From the NCBI RefSeq assembly GCF_023544665.1, contig NZ_JAMJFL010000003.1:1-64000 (forward strand): a stretch of 64,000 bases of DNA, read 5' to 3'. The DNA is from Streptomyces sp. YS415. GTDB taxonomy: Bacteria; Actinomycetota; Actinomycetes; Streptomycetales; Streptomycetaceae. The position numbers and the translations under genes were made by a program. Below the pieces are notes generated by a model, which was not told the origin of the DNA, did not search any database, and saw only the letters and a program-made list of their open reading frames with translations. Positions 25,445 to 34,435 of the stretch are shown piece by piece. The first letter of the stretch is position 1, and every line of letters begins with the position of its first letter.

Positions 25445-26836
25445 ATGCCCATGGGTCACACGGCCACAACCCAGGCAGGCTCCGGCGGCCTGACAGCGAC
25501 CGAGCACCGCCTGTCCAACGGCCTGCGCGTGGTGCTCTCGGAGGACCACCTGACCCCGGTCGCGGCGGTGTGCCTCTGGTACGACGTCGGCTCGCGCCAC
25601 GAGGTCAAGGGGCGTACCGGCCTGGCTCACCTTTTCGAGCACCTGATGTTCCAGGGCTCCGCCCAGGTCCAGGGCAACGGTCACTTCGAACTCGTGCAGG
25701 GCGCGGGCGGCTCGCTCAACGGCACCACCAGCTTCGAGCGCACCAACTACTTCGAGACCATGCCCGCCCACCAGCTGGAGCTCGCCCTCTGGCTCGAGGC
25801 CGACCGCATGGGCTCGCTGCTCGCCGCCCTGGACGACGAGTCGATGGAGAACCAGCGCGACGTCGTGAAGAACGAGCGCCGCCAGCGCTACGACAACGTC
25901 CCCTACGGCACGGCCTTCGAGAAGCTGACCGCTCTCGCCTACCCCGAGGGCCACCCCTACCACCACACGCCGATCGGCTCGATGGCCGACCTGGACGCGG
26001 CGACCCTGGAGGACGCGCGCGCGTTCTTCCGTACGTACTACGCGCCCAACAACGCCGTGCTGTCGGTCGTCGGCGACATCGACCCCGAGCAGACGCTCGC
26101 CTGGGTGGAGAAGTACTTCGGCTCCATCGCCTCCCACGACGGCAAGCCCGCCCCGCGCGACGGCTCGCTGCCGGAGATCATCGGGAAGGAGCTGCGCGAG
26201 GTCGTCGAGGAGGAGGTCCCCGCGCGGGCGTTGATGGCCGCCTACCGCCTGCCCGAGGACGGCACCCGCGCGTGCGACGCGGTCGACCTGGCCCTGACGG
26301 TCCTCGGCGGCGGCGAGTCCTCCCGCCTCTACAACCGTCTCGTACGCCGTGACCGTACGGCCGTCGCCGCCGGGTTCGGCCTGCTGCGGCTCGCCGGAGC
26401 GCCCTCGCTGGGCTGGCTGGACGTGAAGACCTCCGGTGACGTCGAGGTTCCGGTCATCGAGGCGGCCATCGACGAGGAGCTCGCCCGGTTCGCGGCGGAG
26501 GGTCCCACGGCCGAGGAGATGGAGCGCGCCCAGGCGCAGTTGGAGCGCGAGTGGCTGGACCGGCTCGGCACGGTCGCGGGCCGCGCCGACGAACTGTGCC
26601 GCTACGCCGTCCTGTTCGGCGACCCGCAGCTCGCCCTCACCGCCGTGCAGCGGGTGCTGGAGGTGACCGCCGAGGAGGTCCAGGAGGTCGCCAAGGCCCG
26701 CCTGCGCCCCGACAACCGCGCGGTGCTCGTCTACGAGCCGACCGTGCCCCCGGAGACCGTCGAGGAACCCACCGAAGACCTGGAGTCCGCGGCCACCGTG
26801 GAAGCAAGCGCCCACAACGAGGAGACGGCCAAGTGA
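25445..26836 (+). CDS. M16 family zinc metallopeptidase, catalytic subunit
   Basis: A 463-aa pitrilysin/processing-peptidase-like protein. The inverted zinc motif HLFEH (His62, Glu65, His66) and the distal Glu144 in NERRQR are present, so it should be active. Two M16 halves, about 20-200 and 205-430. No signal peptide, so cytoplasmic; the target peptides are unknown. The start is ATG 25445 with AAGGGA five bases before it; ATG 25451 is in frame. It overlaps the next gene by the GTGA junction at 26833-26836. The pair resembles the two subunits of mitochondrial processing peptidase and PqqF-like heterodimers. Confidence 0.9.
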   Translation: MPMGHTATTQAGSGGLTATEHRLSNGLRVVLSEDHLTPVAAVCLWYDVGSRHEVKGRTGLAHLFEHLMFQGSAQVQGNGHFELVQGAGGSLNGTTSFERTNYFETMPAHQLELALWLEADRMGSLLAALDDESMENQRDVVKNERRQRYDNVPYGTAFEKLTALAYPEGHPYHHTPIGSMADLDAATLEDARAFFRTYYAPNNAVLSVVGDIDPEQTLAWVEKYFGSIASHDGKPAPRDGSLPEIIGKELREVVEEEVPARALMAAYRLPEDGTRACDAVDLALTVLGGGESSRLYNRLVRRDRTAVAAGFGLLRLAGAPSLGWLDVKTSGDVEVPVIEAAIDEELARFAAEGPTAEEMERAQAQLEREWLDRLGTVAGRADELCRYAVLFGDPQLALTAVQRVLEVTAEEVQEVAKARLRPDNRAVLVYEPTVPPETVEEPTEDLESAATVEASAHNEETAK

Positions 26837-28221
26837 CCGAGCTCGCCACGATGGAGTTCCACCCCCGCCCCGAGGCGGGCGAGCCGAAGGTCTGGGCCTT
26901 CCCGGCGCCCACGCGCGGGACCCTCGACAACGGCCTGACGGTCCTGCGCTGCCACCGCCCCGGCCAGCAGGTGGTCGCCGTCGAGATCCTGCTGGACGCG
27001 CCCCTGGAGGCCGAGCCGGCCGGCCTGGACGGCGTCGCCACGATCATGGCGCGGGCCTTCTCCGAGGGCACCGACAAGCACACCGCCGAGGAGTTCGCCG
27101 CCGAGCTGGAGCGCTGCGGTGCCACCCTCGACTCGCACGCCGACCACCCCGGCGTCCGGCTCTCCCTCGAAGTGCCGGTCTCCCGCCTGCCCAAGGCGCT
27201 CGGTCTGCTCTCCGACGCCCTCAGGGCGCCCGCGTTCGCCGACAGCGAGGTCGAACGGCTGGTCCGCAACCGCCTGGACGAGATCCCGCACGAGCTGGCC
27301 AACCCCTCCCGGCGGGCCGCCAAGGAGCTGTCCCGGCAGCTCTTCCCGGCGACGGCGCGCATGTCCCGCCCGCGCCAGGGCACCGAGGAGACCGTCGCGG
27401 CCATCGACTCCGCGGCCGTACGCGCCTTCTACGAGCGGCATGTGCGCCCCGCCACGGCCACCGCCGTGGTCGTCGGCGACCTGACCGGCACCGACCTCGA
27501 CGCGCTCCTCGCGGACACCCTCGGCGCCTGGACCGGCTCCGCGGCCGAACCCCGGCCGGTGCCCCCGGTCACCGCCGACGACACCGGCCGCGTCGTCATC
27601 GTGGACCGCCCCGGCGCCGTCCAGACGCAGCTGCTGATCGGCCGCGTCGGCCCCGACCGGCACGACCGCGTGTGGCCCGCACAGGTCCTGGGCACCTACT
27701 GCCTCGGCGGCACCCTCACCTCCCGCCTGGACCGCGTCCTGCGCGAGGAGAAGGGTTACACCTACGGCGTGCGCTCCTTCGGGCAGGTCCTGCGCTCCGC
27801 CCCCGACGGCACCGGCGCGGCGATGCTCGCCATCAGCGGCTCGGTCGACACCCCCAACACCGGTCCCGCACTGCAGGACCTGTGGACGGTGCTGCGCACC
27901 CTCGCCGAGGGCGGGCTCACCGACGCCGAGCGGGACGTCGCCGTGCAGAACCTCGTCGGGGTGGCGCCGCTGAAGTACGAGACGGCCGCCGCGGTGGCGA
28001 GCACCCTGGCCGACCAGGTCGAGCAGCACCTGCCCGACGACTACCAGGCCACGCTCTACCGCCGACTCGCCGAGACGGGCACCGTGGAGGCCACCGCGGC
28101 CGTCGTGAGCGCCTTCCCGGTGGACCGTCTGGTGACCGTGCTCGTCGGCGACGCGGGGCAGATCAAGGAGGCCGTGGAGGCCCTCGGGATCGGTGAAGTC
28201 ACCGTCGTCGCGGCCGAGTAG
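26833..28221 (+). CDS. M16 family peptidase homologue, non-catalytic partner
   Basis: A 462-aa M16 protein lacking the zinc motif: the equivalent position reads TIMARAFSEG. It keeps the glycine-rich/RY region late in the protein (LREEKGYTYGVRSFG), which in M16B heterodimers completes the partner's active site. Coupled by GTGA to the catalytic subunit gene, it most likely forms a heterodimer with it. A terminator follows at 28262. Confidence 0.9.
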   Translation: MTELATMEFHPRPEAGEPKVWAFPAPTRGTLDNGLTVLRCHRPGQQVVAVEILLDAPLEAEPAGLDGVATIMARAFSEGTDKHTAEEFAAELERCGATLDSHADHPGVRLSLEVPVSRLPKALGLLSDALRAPAFADSEVERLVRNRLDEIPHELANPSRRAAKELSRQLFPATARMSRPRQGTEETVAAIDSAAVRAFYERHVRPATATAVVVGDLTGTDLDALLADTLGAWTGSAAEPRPVPPVTADDTGRVVIVDRPGAVQTQLLIGRVGPDRHDRVWPAQVLGTYCLGGTLTSRLDRVLREEKGYTYGVRSFGQVLRSAPDGTGAAMLAISGSVDTPNTGPALQDLWTVLRTLAEGGLTDAERDVAVQNLVGVAPLKYETAAAVASTLADQVEQHLPDDYQATLYRRLAETGTVEATAAVVSAFPVDRLVTVLVGDAGQIKEAVEALGIGEVTVVAAE

Positions 28222-28261
28222 ACACACCCTCGGGATGTGAACGCGCTGTCACGCGCGTGTG

Positions 28262-28293
28262 GGGCCCTGGTGACGGAAGCGCCACCAGGGCCC
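28262..28293 (+). terminator. Terminator of the M16 operon
   Basis: GGGCCCTGGTG (28262-28272) pairs with CACCAGGGCCC (28283-28293); TTCTC follows. Confidence 0.85.
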
Positions 28294-28439
28294 TTCTCAT
28301 GTCCGATTTGAGGGAGAGGCTGCCTGTCTGCCCTGTGGCATGCGCTACAAAAACCGCGATCCGTTTGGGAATTGAAAGTTGCCGCGTTTAGCGTCATCCG
28401 GGCTGTTCGTCAGGCAGTGCGCCGCACCCGCGGCACCGG

Positions 28440-28597
28440 ACAGTCATCGCCGAGTCCCCGTACGGCGCGAGCCAGGGGAGCCGGGGACCCATCGCAGTCC
28501 CTGGGGTGAATCGGACGCCCGCGCGTGAGCGAGGGGGTCCGTAGGAGACCTTCCTGCTCCGAACCCGTCAGCTAACCCGGTAGGCGAGAAGGAAGGA
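28440..28597 (+). promoter_or_regulatory. c-di-AMP riboswitch (ydaO/yuaA type)
   Basis: The leader of the M23 peptidase gene contains the conserved ydaO elements in order: GCCGAGTCCCCG (near 28449), GGGGAGCCGGGGACCCA (near 28474), GGTGAATCGGA (near 28504), and CCGAACCCGTCAGCTAACC then GGTAGGCG (28558-28586). In Streptomyces this riboswitch class precedes cell-wall hydrolase genes. AGGAAGG at 28590-28596, part of the ribosome binding region, is complementary to CCTTCCT at 28549-28555 in a hairpin loop, suggesting that the switch could also mask translation initiation. Confidence 0.92.
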
Positions 28598-28613
28598 AAG
28601 GACCAGCCACTTC

Positions 28614-29378
28614 ATGGCGTTCACGCGCGCCACCGGCAAGCACCGGCGTCCCGGCCGGATGCAGCGCACCACCGCCCGAGCGGCGGGTGTCGCGGCCCTC
28701 ACCACCACCGGCGTCATCGGCACCCTCGGGGCCCCGGCTCTCGCCGCGGAGGCCTCGCCCGAGCAGACCGGTCTCACCCCCGTCGTCACCATCGGCGACT
28801 CGGTCGCCGAGCAGATCGACGCCCAGGCCGCCGCCCAGCAGCAGGCTGCCGACGAGGCGGCGGCGAAGCAGGCGGCCGAGGAGGCCGCCCGCAAGAGGGC
28901 CGCCGAGGCGGCCGAGCAGGCCCGCGAGGCCAAGGAGCGCGCCGCCCGCGAGGCCGAGCGCAAGCGCCTGAACACCTTCGTCTCCCCGATCTCCGGCTCC
29001 TACGTCTCGACGACCTACAGGGCCGGTGGCGCCGTCTGGTCCTCCGGCAGCCACACCGGCGTCGACTTCCACGCCGCCAGCGGCACCCCCGTCCGCTCGG
29101 TCGGCACGGGCACCGTCGTCGAGGCCGGCTGGGGCGGGGCGTACGGCAACCAGATCGTCATCAAGATGCACGACGGCACGTACACCCAGTACGGGCACCT
29201 GTCGTCCATCGGCGTCTCGGTCGGCCAGAGCGTCACCCCGGGCCAGCAGATAGGCGTCTCCGGCGCCACCGGCAACGTCACCGGCGCGCACCTGCACTTC
29301 GAGGCCCGCATGAGCGCGGAGTACGGCTCGGACATCGACCCCGTCGCCTACCTCCGCTCGCACGGCGTGAACATCTGA
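28614..29378 (+). CDS. Secreted M23 (LytM) cell-wall endopeptidase
   Basis: A 254-aa exported protein. Signal peptide about 1-45 (basic start with double Arg, cleavage near ALAAEA), an Ala/Glu/Lys/Arg coiled coil about 65-118, and an M23 domain 122-254. Zinc ligands and catalytic His: HTGVD (His147, Asp151), YGHLS (His195), HLHFE (His226, His228). It should cleave peptidoglycan cross-links. A c-di-AMP riboswitch upstream ties it to turgor and cell-wall control. The start is ATG 28614 after GGAAGGAAAGGA. The coiled coil without a LysM domain suggests recruitment by a partner protein, as for FtsEX- or RipA-like hydrolases. Confidence 0.92.
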   Translation: MAFTRATGKHRRPGRMQRTTARAAGVAALTTTGVIGTLGAPALAAEASPEQTGLTPVVTIGDSVAEQIDAQAAAQQQAADEAAAKQAAEEAARKRAAEAAEQAREAKERAAREAERKRLNTFVSPISGSYVSTTYRAGGAVWSSGSHTGVDFHAASGTPVRSVGTGTVVEAGWGGAYGNQIVIKMHDGTYTQYGHLSSIGVSVGQSVTPGQQIGVSGATGNVTGAHLHFEARMSAEYGSDIDPVAYLRSHGVNI

Positions 29379-29403
29379 CGGCACCCGCCCCGCACTGCCC
29401 GGA

Positions 29404-29428
29404 CCCCGGCTCCCCGAGCCGGGGTTTT
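29404..29428 (+). terminator. Terminator of the M23 gene
   Basis: CCCCGGCTC (29404-29412), loop CCC, GAGCCGGGG (29416-29424), then TTTT: a classical intrinsic terminator. Confidence 0.9.
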
Positions 29429-29567
29429 CGGCGTTTGCGACCCCCCGTTGTCCAAAAAATATGCATGGATTCAGGCCCCCCGTCGGAAATTCCAGCTCAT
29501 TGGAATAGAGTCACTGAACACACGTCAGTCGTCGACGTTTCACGGGGATTAAAGCGGAGGTCGGGTC

Positions 29568-30254
29568 ATGCGTATTCCGGCGCACTCGGTATGCACGGCG
29601 ATCCGGGACGACATCGTCGCCGGTGTCTACGAGCGCGGCAGCCGGCTCACCGAGGAACTGCTCGCGCGGCGCTACGGCGTCTCGCGCGTCCCCGTCCGGG
29701 AGGCCCTGCGCACGCTGGAGGCGGAGGGGTTCGTGGTGACCCGGCGGCACGCGGGCGCGTGCGTCGCGGAACCGACCGAGCAGGAGGCCGCCGACCTGCT
29801 GGAGATGCGCTCGCTGCTGGAGCCGCTCGGTGCCGCGCGGGCCGCCCAGCGGCGCACCGAGGCGCATCTGAAGGTGCTGCGCGGCCTGGTGCGGCTCGGT
29901 CAGGAGCGGGCCAGGCGGGGCAACAGCGAGGATCTGCGCTCCCTGGGCGGCTGGTTCCACGAGACGCTCGCCCAGGCCGCCGGCAGCCCCGCCCTGACCT
30001 CGATGCTGACCCAGCTGAGGCACAAGATCGCCTGGATGTACTCGGTGGAGGCGTCGGCCGGGCCCGTGGAGGCCTGGGCCGAGCACGGGGCGATCGTGGA
30101 CGCGGTGGCCCGCGGCGACAGCGAACGGGCGCGGGCGATCACGGCGGTGCACGCCGAGCGCTCCAGCGGCACGCACCGGCTGCGGTTCACCGCGGGCGGG
30201 GAGCGTGTGAGGAATTCGCAACATCCCGTAAACATGTCTGGCCTCCGGCATTAA
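29568..30254 (+). CDS. GntR-family regulator, FCD subfamily
   Basis: A 228-aa regulator with an N-terminal winged helix (about 5-70; TEELLARRYGVSRVPVREAL) and an FCD effector domain (75-215) with the usual acidic/His metal-ligand positions (for example ADLLEMRSLLEP and FHETLAQAAG). The start is ATG 29568 with GGAGG about 10 bases upstream. It lies next to, and converges on, ptsH. The same neighbour pair occurs in S. coelicolor, but whether it controls sugar phosphotransfer is unknown. The 140-base gap after it has no obvious stem-loop except a short GC-rich stretch. Confidence 0.88.
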   Translation: MRIPAHSVCTAIRDDIVAGVYERGSRLTEELLARRYGVSRVPVREALRTLEAEGFVVTRRHAGACVAEPTEQEAADLLEMRSLLEPLGAARAAQRRTEAHLKVLRGLVRLGQERARRGNSEDLRSLGGWFHETLAQAAGSPALTSMLTQLRHKIAWMYSVEASAGPVEAWAEHGAIVDAVARGDSERARAITAVHAERSSGTHRLRFTAGGERVRNSQHPVNMSGLRH

Positions 30255-30390
30255 CATGCGCGCCGTATACAAAGAGAGCGTAATTCCAGGGGGATTATTT
30301 CCGCTGCCCGGAATCGGGAAATGCGAAGGGCCCGCCCGATAATTCGGACGAGCCCTGGAGGAGGCGGCGGCTGCCGCGCCCGGTATTCGC

Positions 30391-30672
30391 TCAGACGGTC
30401 TCGGGGAGTTCCTCGAGGCCCTCGGAGACCAGCTTCGCCAGCCGGTCGAGGGCGGCGTCCGCGCCCTCGGCGTCGGCGGCGAGCACGATCTCCTCGCCGC
30501 CCTGGGCGCCCAGGCCCAGGACCGCCAGCATCGAGGCCGCGTTGACGGGCTTGCCGTCGGCCTTGGCGATCGTCACCGGGACCCCTGTGGCCGTGGCGGC
30601 CCGGACGAAGATGGAGGCGGGGCGGGCGTGGAGGCCCTCGGCCCAGCCGACGTTGACGCGGCGCTCAGCCAT
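30391..30672 (-). CDS. ptsH: HPr phosphocarrier of the PTS
   Basis: A 93-aa HPr. The phospho-accepting His15 lies in GLHARPAS, and Ser47 in NAASMLAVL occupies the regulatory serine position of Gram-positive HPr. HPr passes phosphate from enzyme I to sugar-specific IIA proteins, in Streptomyces notably for N-acetylglucosamine and fructose. The start is ATG 30672 with GAAGGG upstream. A DasR-type site at 30697-30712 lies in the promoter region, matching known control of ptsH by the GlcNAc regulator DasR. Confidence 0.96.
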   Translation of the reverse strand: MAERRVNVGWAEGLHARPASIFVRAATATGVPVTIAKADGKPVNAASMLAVLGLGAQGGEEIVLAADAEGADAALDRLAKLVSEGLEELPETV

Positions 30673-30696
30673 GTGATGCTGCCCTTCAGGTTCTCA

Positions 30697-30712
30697 GGTT
30701 GTCTAGACCAGT
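30697..30712 (-). promoter_or_regulatory. DasR-responsive element (dre)
   Basis: On the minus strand ACTGGTCTAGACAACC matches the dre consensus ACTGGTCTAGACCACT at 14 of 16 bases. It sits 25 bases upstream of the ptsH start codon. Confidence 0.85.
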
Positions 30713-30851
30713 GTTCCACAACGTGAAGCGTGCCCGGTACGGTCCTGCGTCCCGTCCCGTGCGCGACCGTCGGACCGCGGCCTCGATCCGACACCCGTCC
30801 TCCACAGACTGCCCCGCGCCGTTGTCGTACGCGAGCCGTACTCTGGGCCCC

Positions 30852-33797
30852 ATGCAGAGCGCGTCGGACCGGCACGAGTACCCCGCCCACTGGGAAGCCG
30901 ACGTGGTGCTGCGCGACGGCGGCACCGCGCGCATCCGCCCCATCACCGTTGATGACGCCGAGCGCCTGGTCAGCTTCTACGAGCAGGTCTCGGACGAGTC
31001 GAAGTACTACCGCTTCTTCGCGCCCTACCCGCGTCTGTCCGCCAAGGACGTCCACCGCTTCACGCACCACGACTTCGTGGACAGGGTGGGACTCGCGGCC
31101 ACCATCGGCGGCGAGTTCATCGCCACCGTACGCTATGACCGCATTGGTGCCGACGGAATGCCCGCCTCCGCGCCCGCCGACGAGGCCGAGGTCGCCTTCC
31201 TCGTCCAGGACGCCCACCAGGGCCGCGGGGTCGCCTCCGCTCTGCTCGAACACATCGGCGCCGTCGCCCGGGAGCGCGGGATCCGCCGGTTCGCGGCCGA
31301 GGTGCTGCCCGCCAACACCAAGATGATCAAGGTGTTCACGGACGCCGGATACACCCAGAAGCGCAGCTTCGAGGACGGTGTCGTCCGGCTGGAGTTCGGC
31401 CTGGAGCCGACGGACCGCTCGCTCGCCGTGCAGTACGCGCGCGAGCAGCGCGCCGAGGCGCGGTCCGTGCAACGGCTGCTGGTCCCCGGCTCGGTGGCCG
31501 TCATCGGCGCCGGACGCACGCCCGGCGGGGTGGGCCGCGGGATCCTCGACAACATCCGGGAGGGCGGCTTCCGCGGTCCGCTGTACGCCGTGAACCAGGC
31601 GTTCCCCGAGGATCTGAAGGACCTCGCGGGAGTGCCCGCGCACCGCTCGGTGCGCGACATCGACGGGCATGTCGACGTCGCGGTGGTCGCCGTGCCCGCC
31701 GAACAGGTCCCCGAGGTCGTCACCGAGTGCGGTGAGCACGGCGTACAGGGGCTGGTCGTGGTCTCGGCCGGGTACGCCGAGAGCGGTCCCGAGGGCCGGG
31801 AGCGCCAGCGCGAACTGGTCCGGCACGCACGCGCGTACGGCATGCGCATCATCGGTCCGAACGCCTTCGGGGTCATCAACACCTCGGCGGACGTACGGCT
31901 GAACGCCTCCCTCGCGCCCGAGATGCCGCGGCCCGGCCGGATCGGGCTGTTCGCCCAGTCCGGCGCCATCGGCATCGCGCTGCTGTCCCGGCTGCACCGG
32001 CGCGGCGGCGGGGTCACCGGGGTCACCGGCGTGTCCACCTTCGTCTCCTGCGGCAACCGCGCCGACGTGTCCGGCAACGACGTCCTGCAGTACTGGTACG
32101 ACGACCCGGACACCGATGTCGCCCTGATGTACCTGGAGTCCATCGGCAACCCGCGCAAGTTCACCCGGCTCGCCCGGCGTACGGCCGCCGCGAAGCCGCT
32201 GGTGGTGGTGCAGGGCGCGCGGCACGGCGGGGCGGCCCCGCAGGGGCACGCGGTACGGGCGACGCGGCTGCCGCACGCCACCGTGTCGGCGCTGCTGCGG
32301 CAGGCCGGGGTGATCCGGGTGGACACGATCACCGAACTGGTCGACGCGGGACTGCTGCTCGCGCGCCAGCCGCTGCCGGCGGGACCCCGGGTGGCGATCC
32401 TCGGCAACTCCGAGTCGCTGGGGCTGCTGACGTACGACGCGTGCCTCTCCGAGGGGCTGCGGCCGCTGCCGCCGCTGGACCTGACGACCGGGGCGTCGGC
32501 GCGGGACTTCCGGGCGGCGCTGTCGCGGGCGCTGGCCGACGACAGCTGCGACTCCGTCGTGGTGACCGCGATTCCGGCGCTGGGGGAGCCCTCGGTGGGG
32601 GAGGCGGTCCTGGCGGAGGCGCTGAGGTCGGCGGCGGAGGAGGTGCCGGGCAAGCCGGTGCTGGTGGTCCATGTGGAGCTGGGCGGGCTGGCCGAGGCCC
32701 TGTCCGCGGCCGCCAGCACGGCACCGCAGGCGACGCCCGCCCTCGTGGTCGAGGAGGCGGGGCCGGACGCGCGGCCCGGCGCCGGCGCCGTACCTCCCCC
32801 GGTGCGGGTGCCCGCAGCGCCCACCCCTGCCGCCCCAGGCGGCACGACTGCCCGCGGCTTGACGGGCCCGGGCCCCGTCGGAGCAGGCGCCCCTGGTGCC
32901 GAGGAGGCCGGTGGGGAAGACCCGGCGCGGGCAAGCCGGCTCATCCCCGCCTACCCCGCCGCCGAGCGGGCCGTCCGCGCGCTCGCCGAAGCCGTCAAGT
33001 ACGCCCAGTGGCGCCGGGAGGCCGCCGAGCCCGGGCGCGTGCCCGAGTACGACGACATCGACGAGCGAGGGGCCGCCGCGCTCATCGACGGGCTGCTTGC
33101 CCGGGGCCAGGGCCTGACCCTCGGCTCCGAGGAAACGTGTGACCTGCTCGGGAAGTACGGCATCCAGGTGTGCCGGGCCCTGCCCGCCCCCACCCCCGAC
33201 GACGCCGCCGACGCCGCGCGGGCCGTCGGCTACCCGGTCGCCCTCAAGGCCACCGCTCCGCACCTGCGCCACCGCGCCGACCTGGGCGGCGTCCGGCTGG
33301 ACCTCGCCGACGAGGAGCAACTGCGGCGGGCGTACACCGAGTTGGTCGAGCTGTTCGGGACGCCGGCGGAGCTGAGGCCGGTCGTGCAGGCGATGGCCCC
33401 GCGCGGGGTCGACACCGTCGTACGGGCCGTGATCGACCCCGCGGCCGGTGCCGTGCTGTCGTTCGCGCTCGCCGGAGCCGCCTCCCAGCTGCTCGGGGAC
33501 ATGGCGCACCGGCTCATCCCGGTCACCGACCGGGAGGCGGCCTCGCTGGTCCGCTCGATCCGGACCGCGCCCCTGCTGTTCGGCTGGCGCGGCTCCACCC
33601 CGGTCGACACACCCGCCCTGGAGGCACTGCTTCTGCGGGTGTCCCGCCTGGTCGACGACCACCCGGAGGTCGTCGCCGTGACCCTGGAGCCCGTCGTCGT
33701 CGCCCCGCACGGCCTGAGCGTGCTCGGCGCCACCGTACGGCTGGCCCCGCCGCCCGCCCGCGACGACCTGGGGCCGCGCACGCTGCCCGCCTACTGA
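30852..33797 (+). CDS. GNAT acetyltransferase fused to ADP-forming acyl-CoA synthetase (Pat-type)
   Basis: A 981-aa protein. In order: a GNAT domain (about 15-190; AcCoA-binding QDAHQGRGVASALLEH), a CoA-binding Rossmann domain (about 205-340, VAVIGAGRTPGGVGRGIL), succinyl-CoA-ligase-like domains to about 620, a 70-residue Ala/Pro/Gly linker (about 625-700), and an ATP-grasp domain (about 750-975). This is the layout of Pat/PatZ lysine acetyltransferases that inactivate acyl-CoA synthetases and of GNAT-ACD fusions. The swivelling His of true ADP-forming synthetases is hard to place (GHAVRAT may hold it), so enzymatic synthesis of acyl-CoA is uncertain. Start ATG 30852; TACTCT about ten bases upstream is a possible -10. 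Divergent from ptsH. Confidence 0.85.
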   Translation: MQSASDRHEYPAHWEADVVLRDGGTARIRPITVDDAERLVSFYEQVSDESKYYRFFAPYPRLSAKDVHRFTHHDFVDRVGLAATIGGEFIATVRYDRIGADGMPASAPADEAEVAFLVQDAHQGRGVASALLEHIGAVARERGIRRFAAEVLPANTKMIKVFTDAGYTQKRSFEDGVVRLEFGLEPTDRSLAVQYAREQRAEARSVQRLLVPGSVAVIGAGRTPGGVGRGILDNIREGGFRGPLYAVNQAFPEDLKDLAGVPAHRSVRDIDGHVDVAVVAVPAEQVPEVVTECGEHGVQGLVVVSAGYAESGPEGRERQRELVRHARAYGMRIIGPNAFGVINTSADVRLNASLAPEMPRPGRIGLFAQSGAIGIALLSRLHRRGGGVTGVTGVSTFVSCGNRADVSGNDVLQYWYDDPDTDVALMYLESIGNPRKFTRLARRTAAAKPLVVVQGARHGGAAPQGHAVRATRLPHATVSALLRQAGVIRVDTITELVDAGLLLARQPLPAGPRVAILGNSESLGLLTYDACLSEGLRPLPPLDLTTGASARDFRAALSRALADDSCDSVVVTAIPALGEPSVGEAVLAEALRSAAEEVPGKPVLVVHVELGGLAEALSAAASTAPQATPALVVEEAGPDARPGAGAVPPPVRVPAAPTPAAPGGTTARGLTGPGPVGAGAPGAEEAGGEDPARASRLIPAYPAAERAVRALAEAVKYAQWRREAAEPGRVPEYDDIDERGAAALIDGLLARGQGLTLGSEETCDLLGKYGIQVCRALPAPTPDDAADAARAVGYPVALKATAPHLRHRADLGGVRLDLADEEQLRRAYTELVELFGTPAELRPVVQAMAPRGVDTVVRAVIDPAAGAVLSFALAGAASQLLGDMAHRLIPVTDREAASLVRSIRTAPLLFGWRGSTPVDTPALEALLLRVSRLVDDHPEVVAVTLEPVVVAPHGLSVLGATVRLAPPPARDDLGPRTLPAY

Positions 33798-33847
33798 CCG
33801 GCGCGAGCGGTCCCTCGCAGTCAGTGGGCCCCCGTAGGATGGGGGCC

Positions 33848-34435
33848 ATGGCCAAGACCAGTACGACGACCCAGGGGCTGCGAGCGGCGATCGAGCGCAG
33901 CGGCTACTACCCGGCCCTCGTGGCCGAGGCGGTGGAGGCCGCCGTGGGCGGCGAGCCCATCCGGTCGTACCTGGTCCACCAGGAGACCACGTTCGACCAG
34001 AACGAGGTGCGGCGGCACGTCACCGTGCTGGTCCTCACCGACAACCGCTTCATCGTCAGCCACACCGACGAGCAGGCCGCCGACACCACCTCGCCGACCC
34101 CGTACGCCACGACCTCCACCGAGTCGGTCAAGATCGGCCGGATCTCGTCGGTCGTCCTGAGCCGGGTGGTCGCGAACCCGGAGTCGTACAAGCCCGGCAC
34201 CCTGCCCCGCGAGGTCGTGCTGACCATCGGCTGGGGCGCGGTCTCCCGGATCGACCTGGAGCCGGCCGCCTGCGGCGACCCCAACTGCGAGGCCGACCAC
34301 GGCTACACGGGCAGCTCCACGGCCGACGACCTCAGCCTGCGCGTCAGCGAGGCCGGCGACGGACCGGAGACGGTGCGCCAGGCGCTCGCCTTCGCGCAGG
34401 CGCTCTCCGAGGCGACCGCGGACACCGCCCGCTGA
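33848..34435 (+). CDS. DUF5998 family protein
   Basis: A 195-aa soluble protein conserved in actinobacteria, function unknown. It has a beta-rich core (RRHVTVLVLTDNRFIVSHTDE) and a Cys pair in ACGDPNCEADHGY that may bind metal. The start ATG 33848 is set by TAGGAT (33835-33840), seven bases upstream, a leaderless promoter. It overlaps the next gene by one base (TGATG), so the two form an operon. Confidence 0.85.
   Translation: MAKTSTTTQGLRAAIERSGYYPALVAEAVEAAVGGEPIRSYLVHQETTFDQNEVRRHVTVLVLTDNRFIVSHTDEQAADTTSPTPYATTSTESVKIGRISSVVLSRVVANPESYKPGTLPREVVLTIGWGAVSRIDLEPAACGDPNCEADHGYTGSSTADDLSLRVSEAGDGPETVRQALAFAQALSEATADTAR

Noticed and set aside
22582..26352. 1256-codon plus-strand frame opposite parC
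   Set aside because: It covers parC antisense and runs into the M16 gene in a wrong frame; composition is Arg/Gly/Ala-rich, and ParC is unmistakable.
28367..28395. ECF promoter GGGAAT...CGTC before the riboswitch
   Set aside because: The spacer is about two bases longer than usual for ECF promoters; kept only as a weak idea.
30573..33710. 1045-codon minus-strand frame opposite the Pat-type gene
   Set aside because: Third-position GC bias keeps it open; no recognizable domain and no start with a ribosome binding site.
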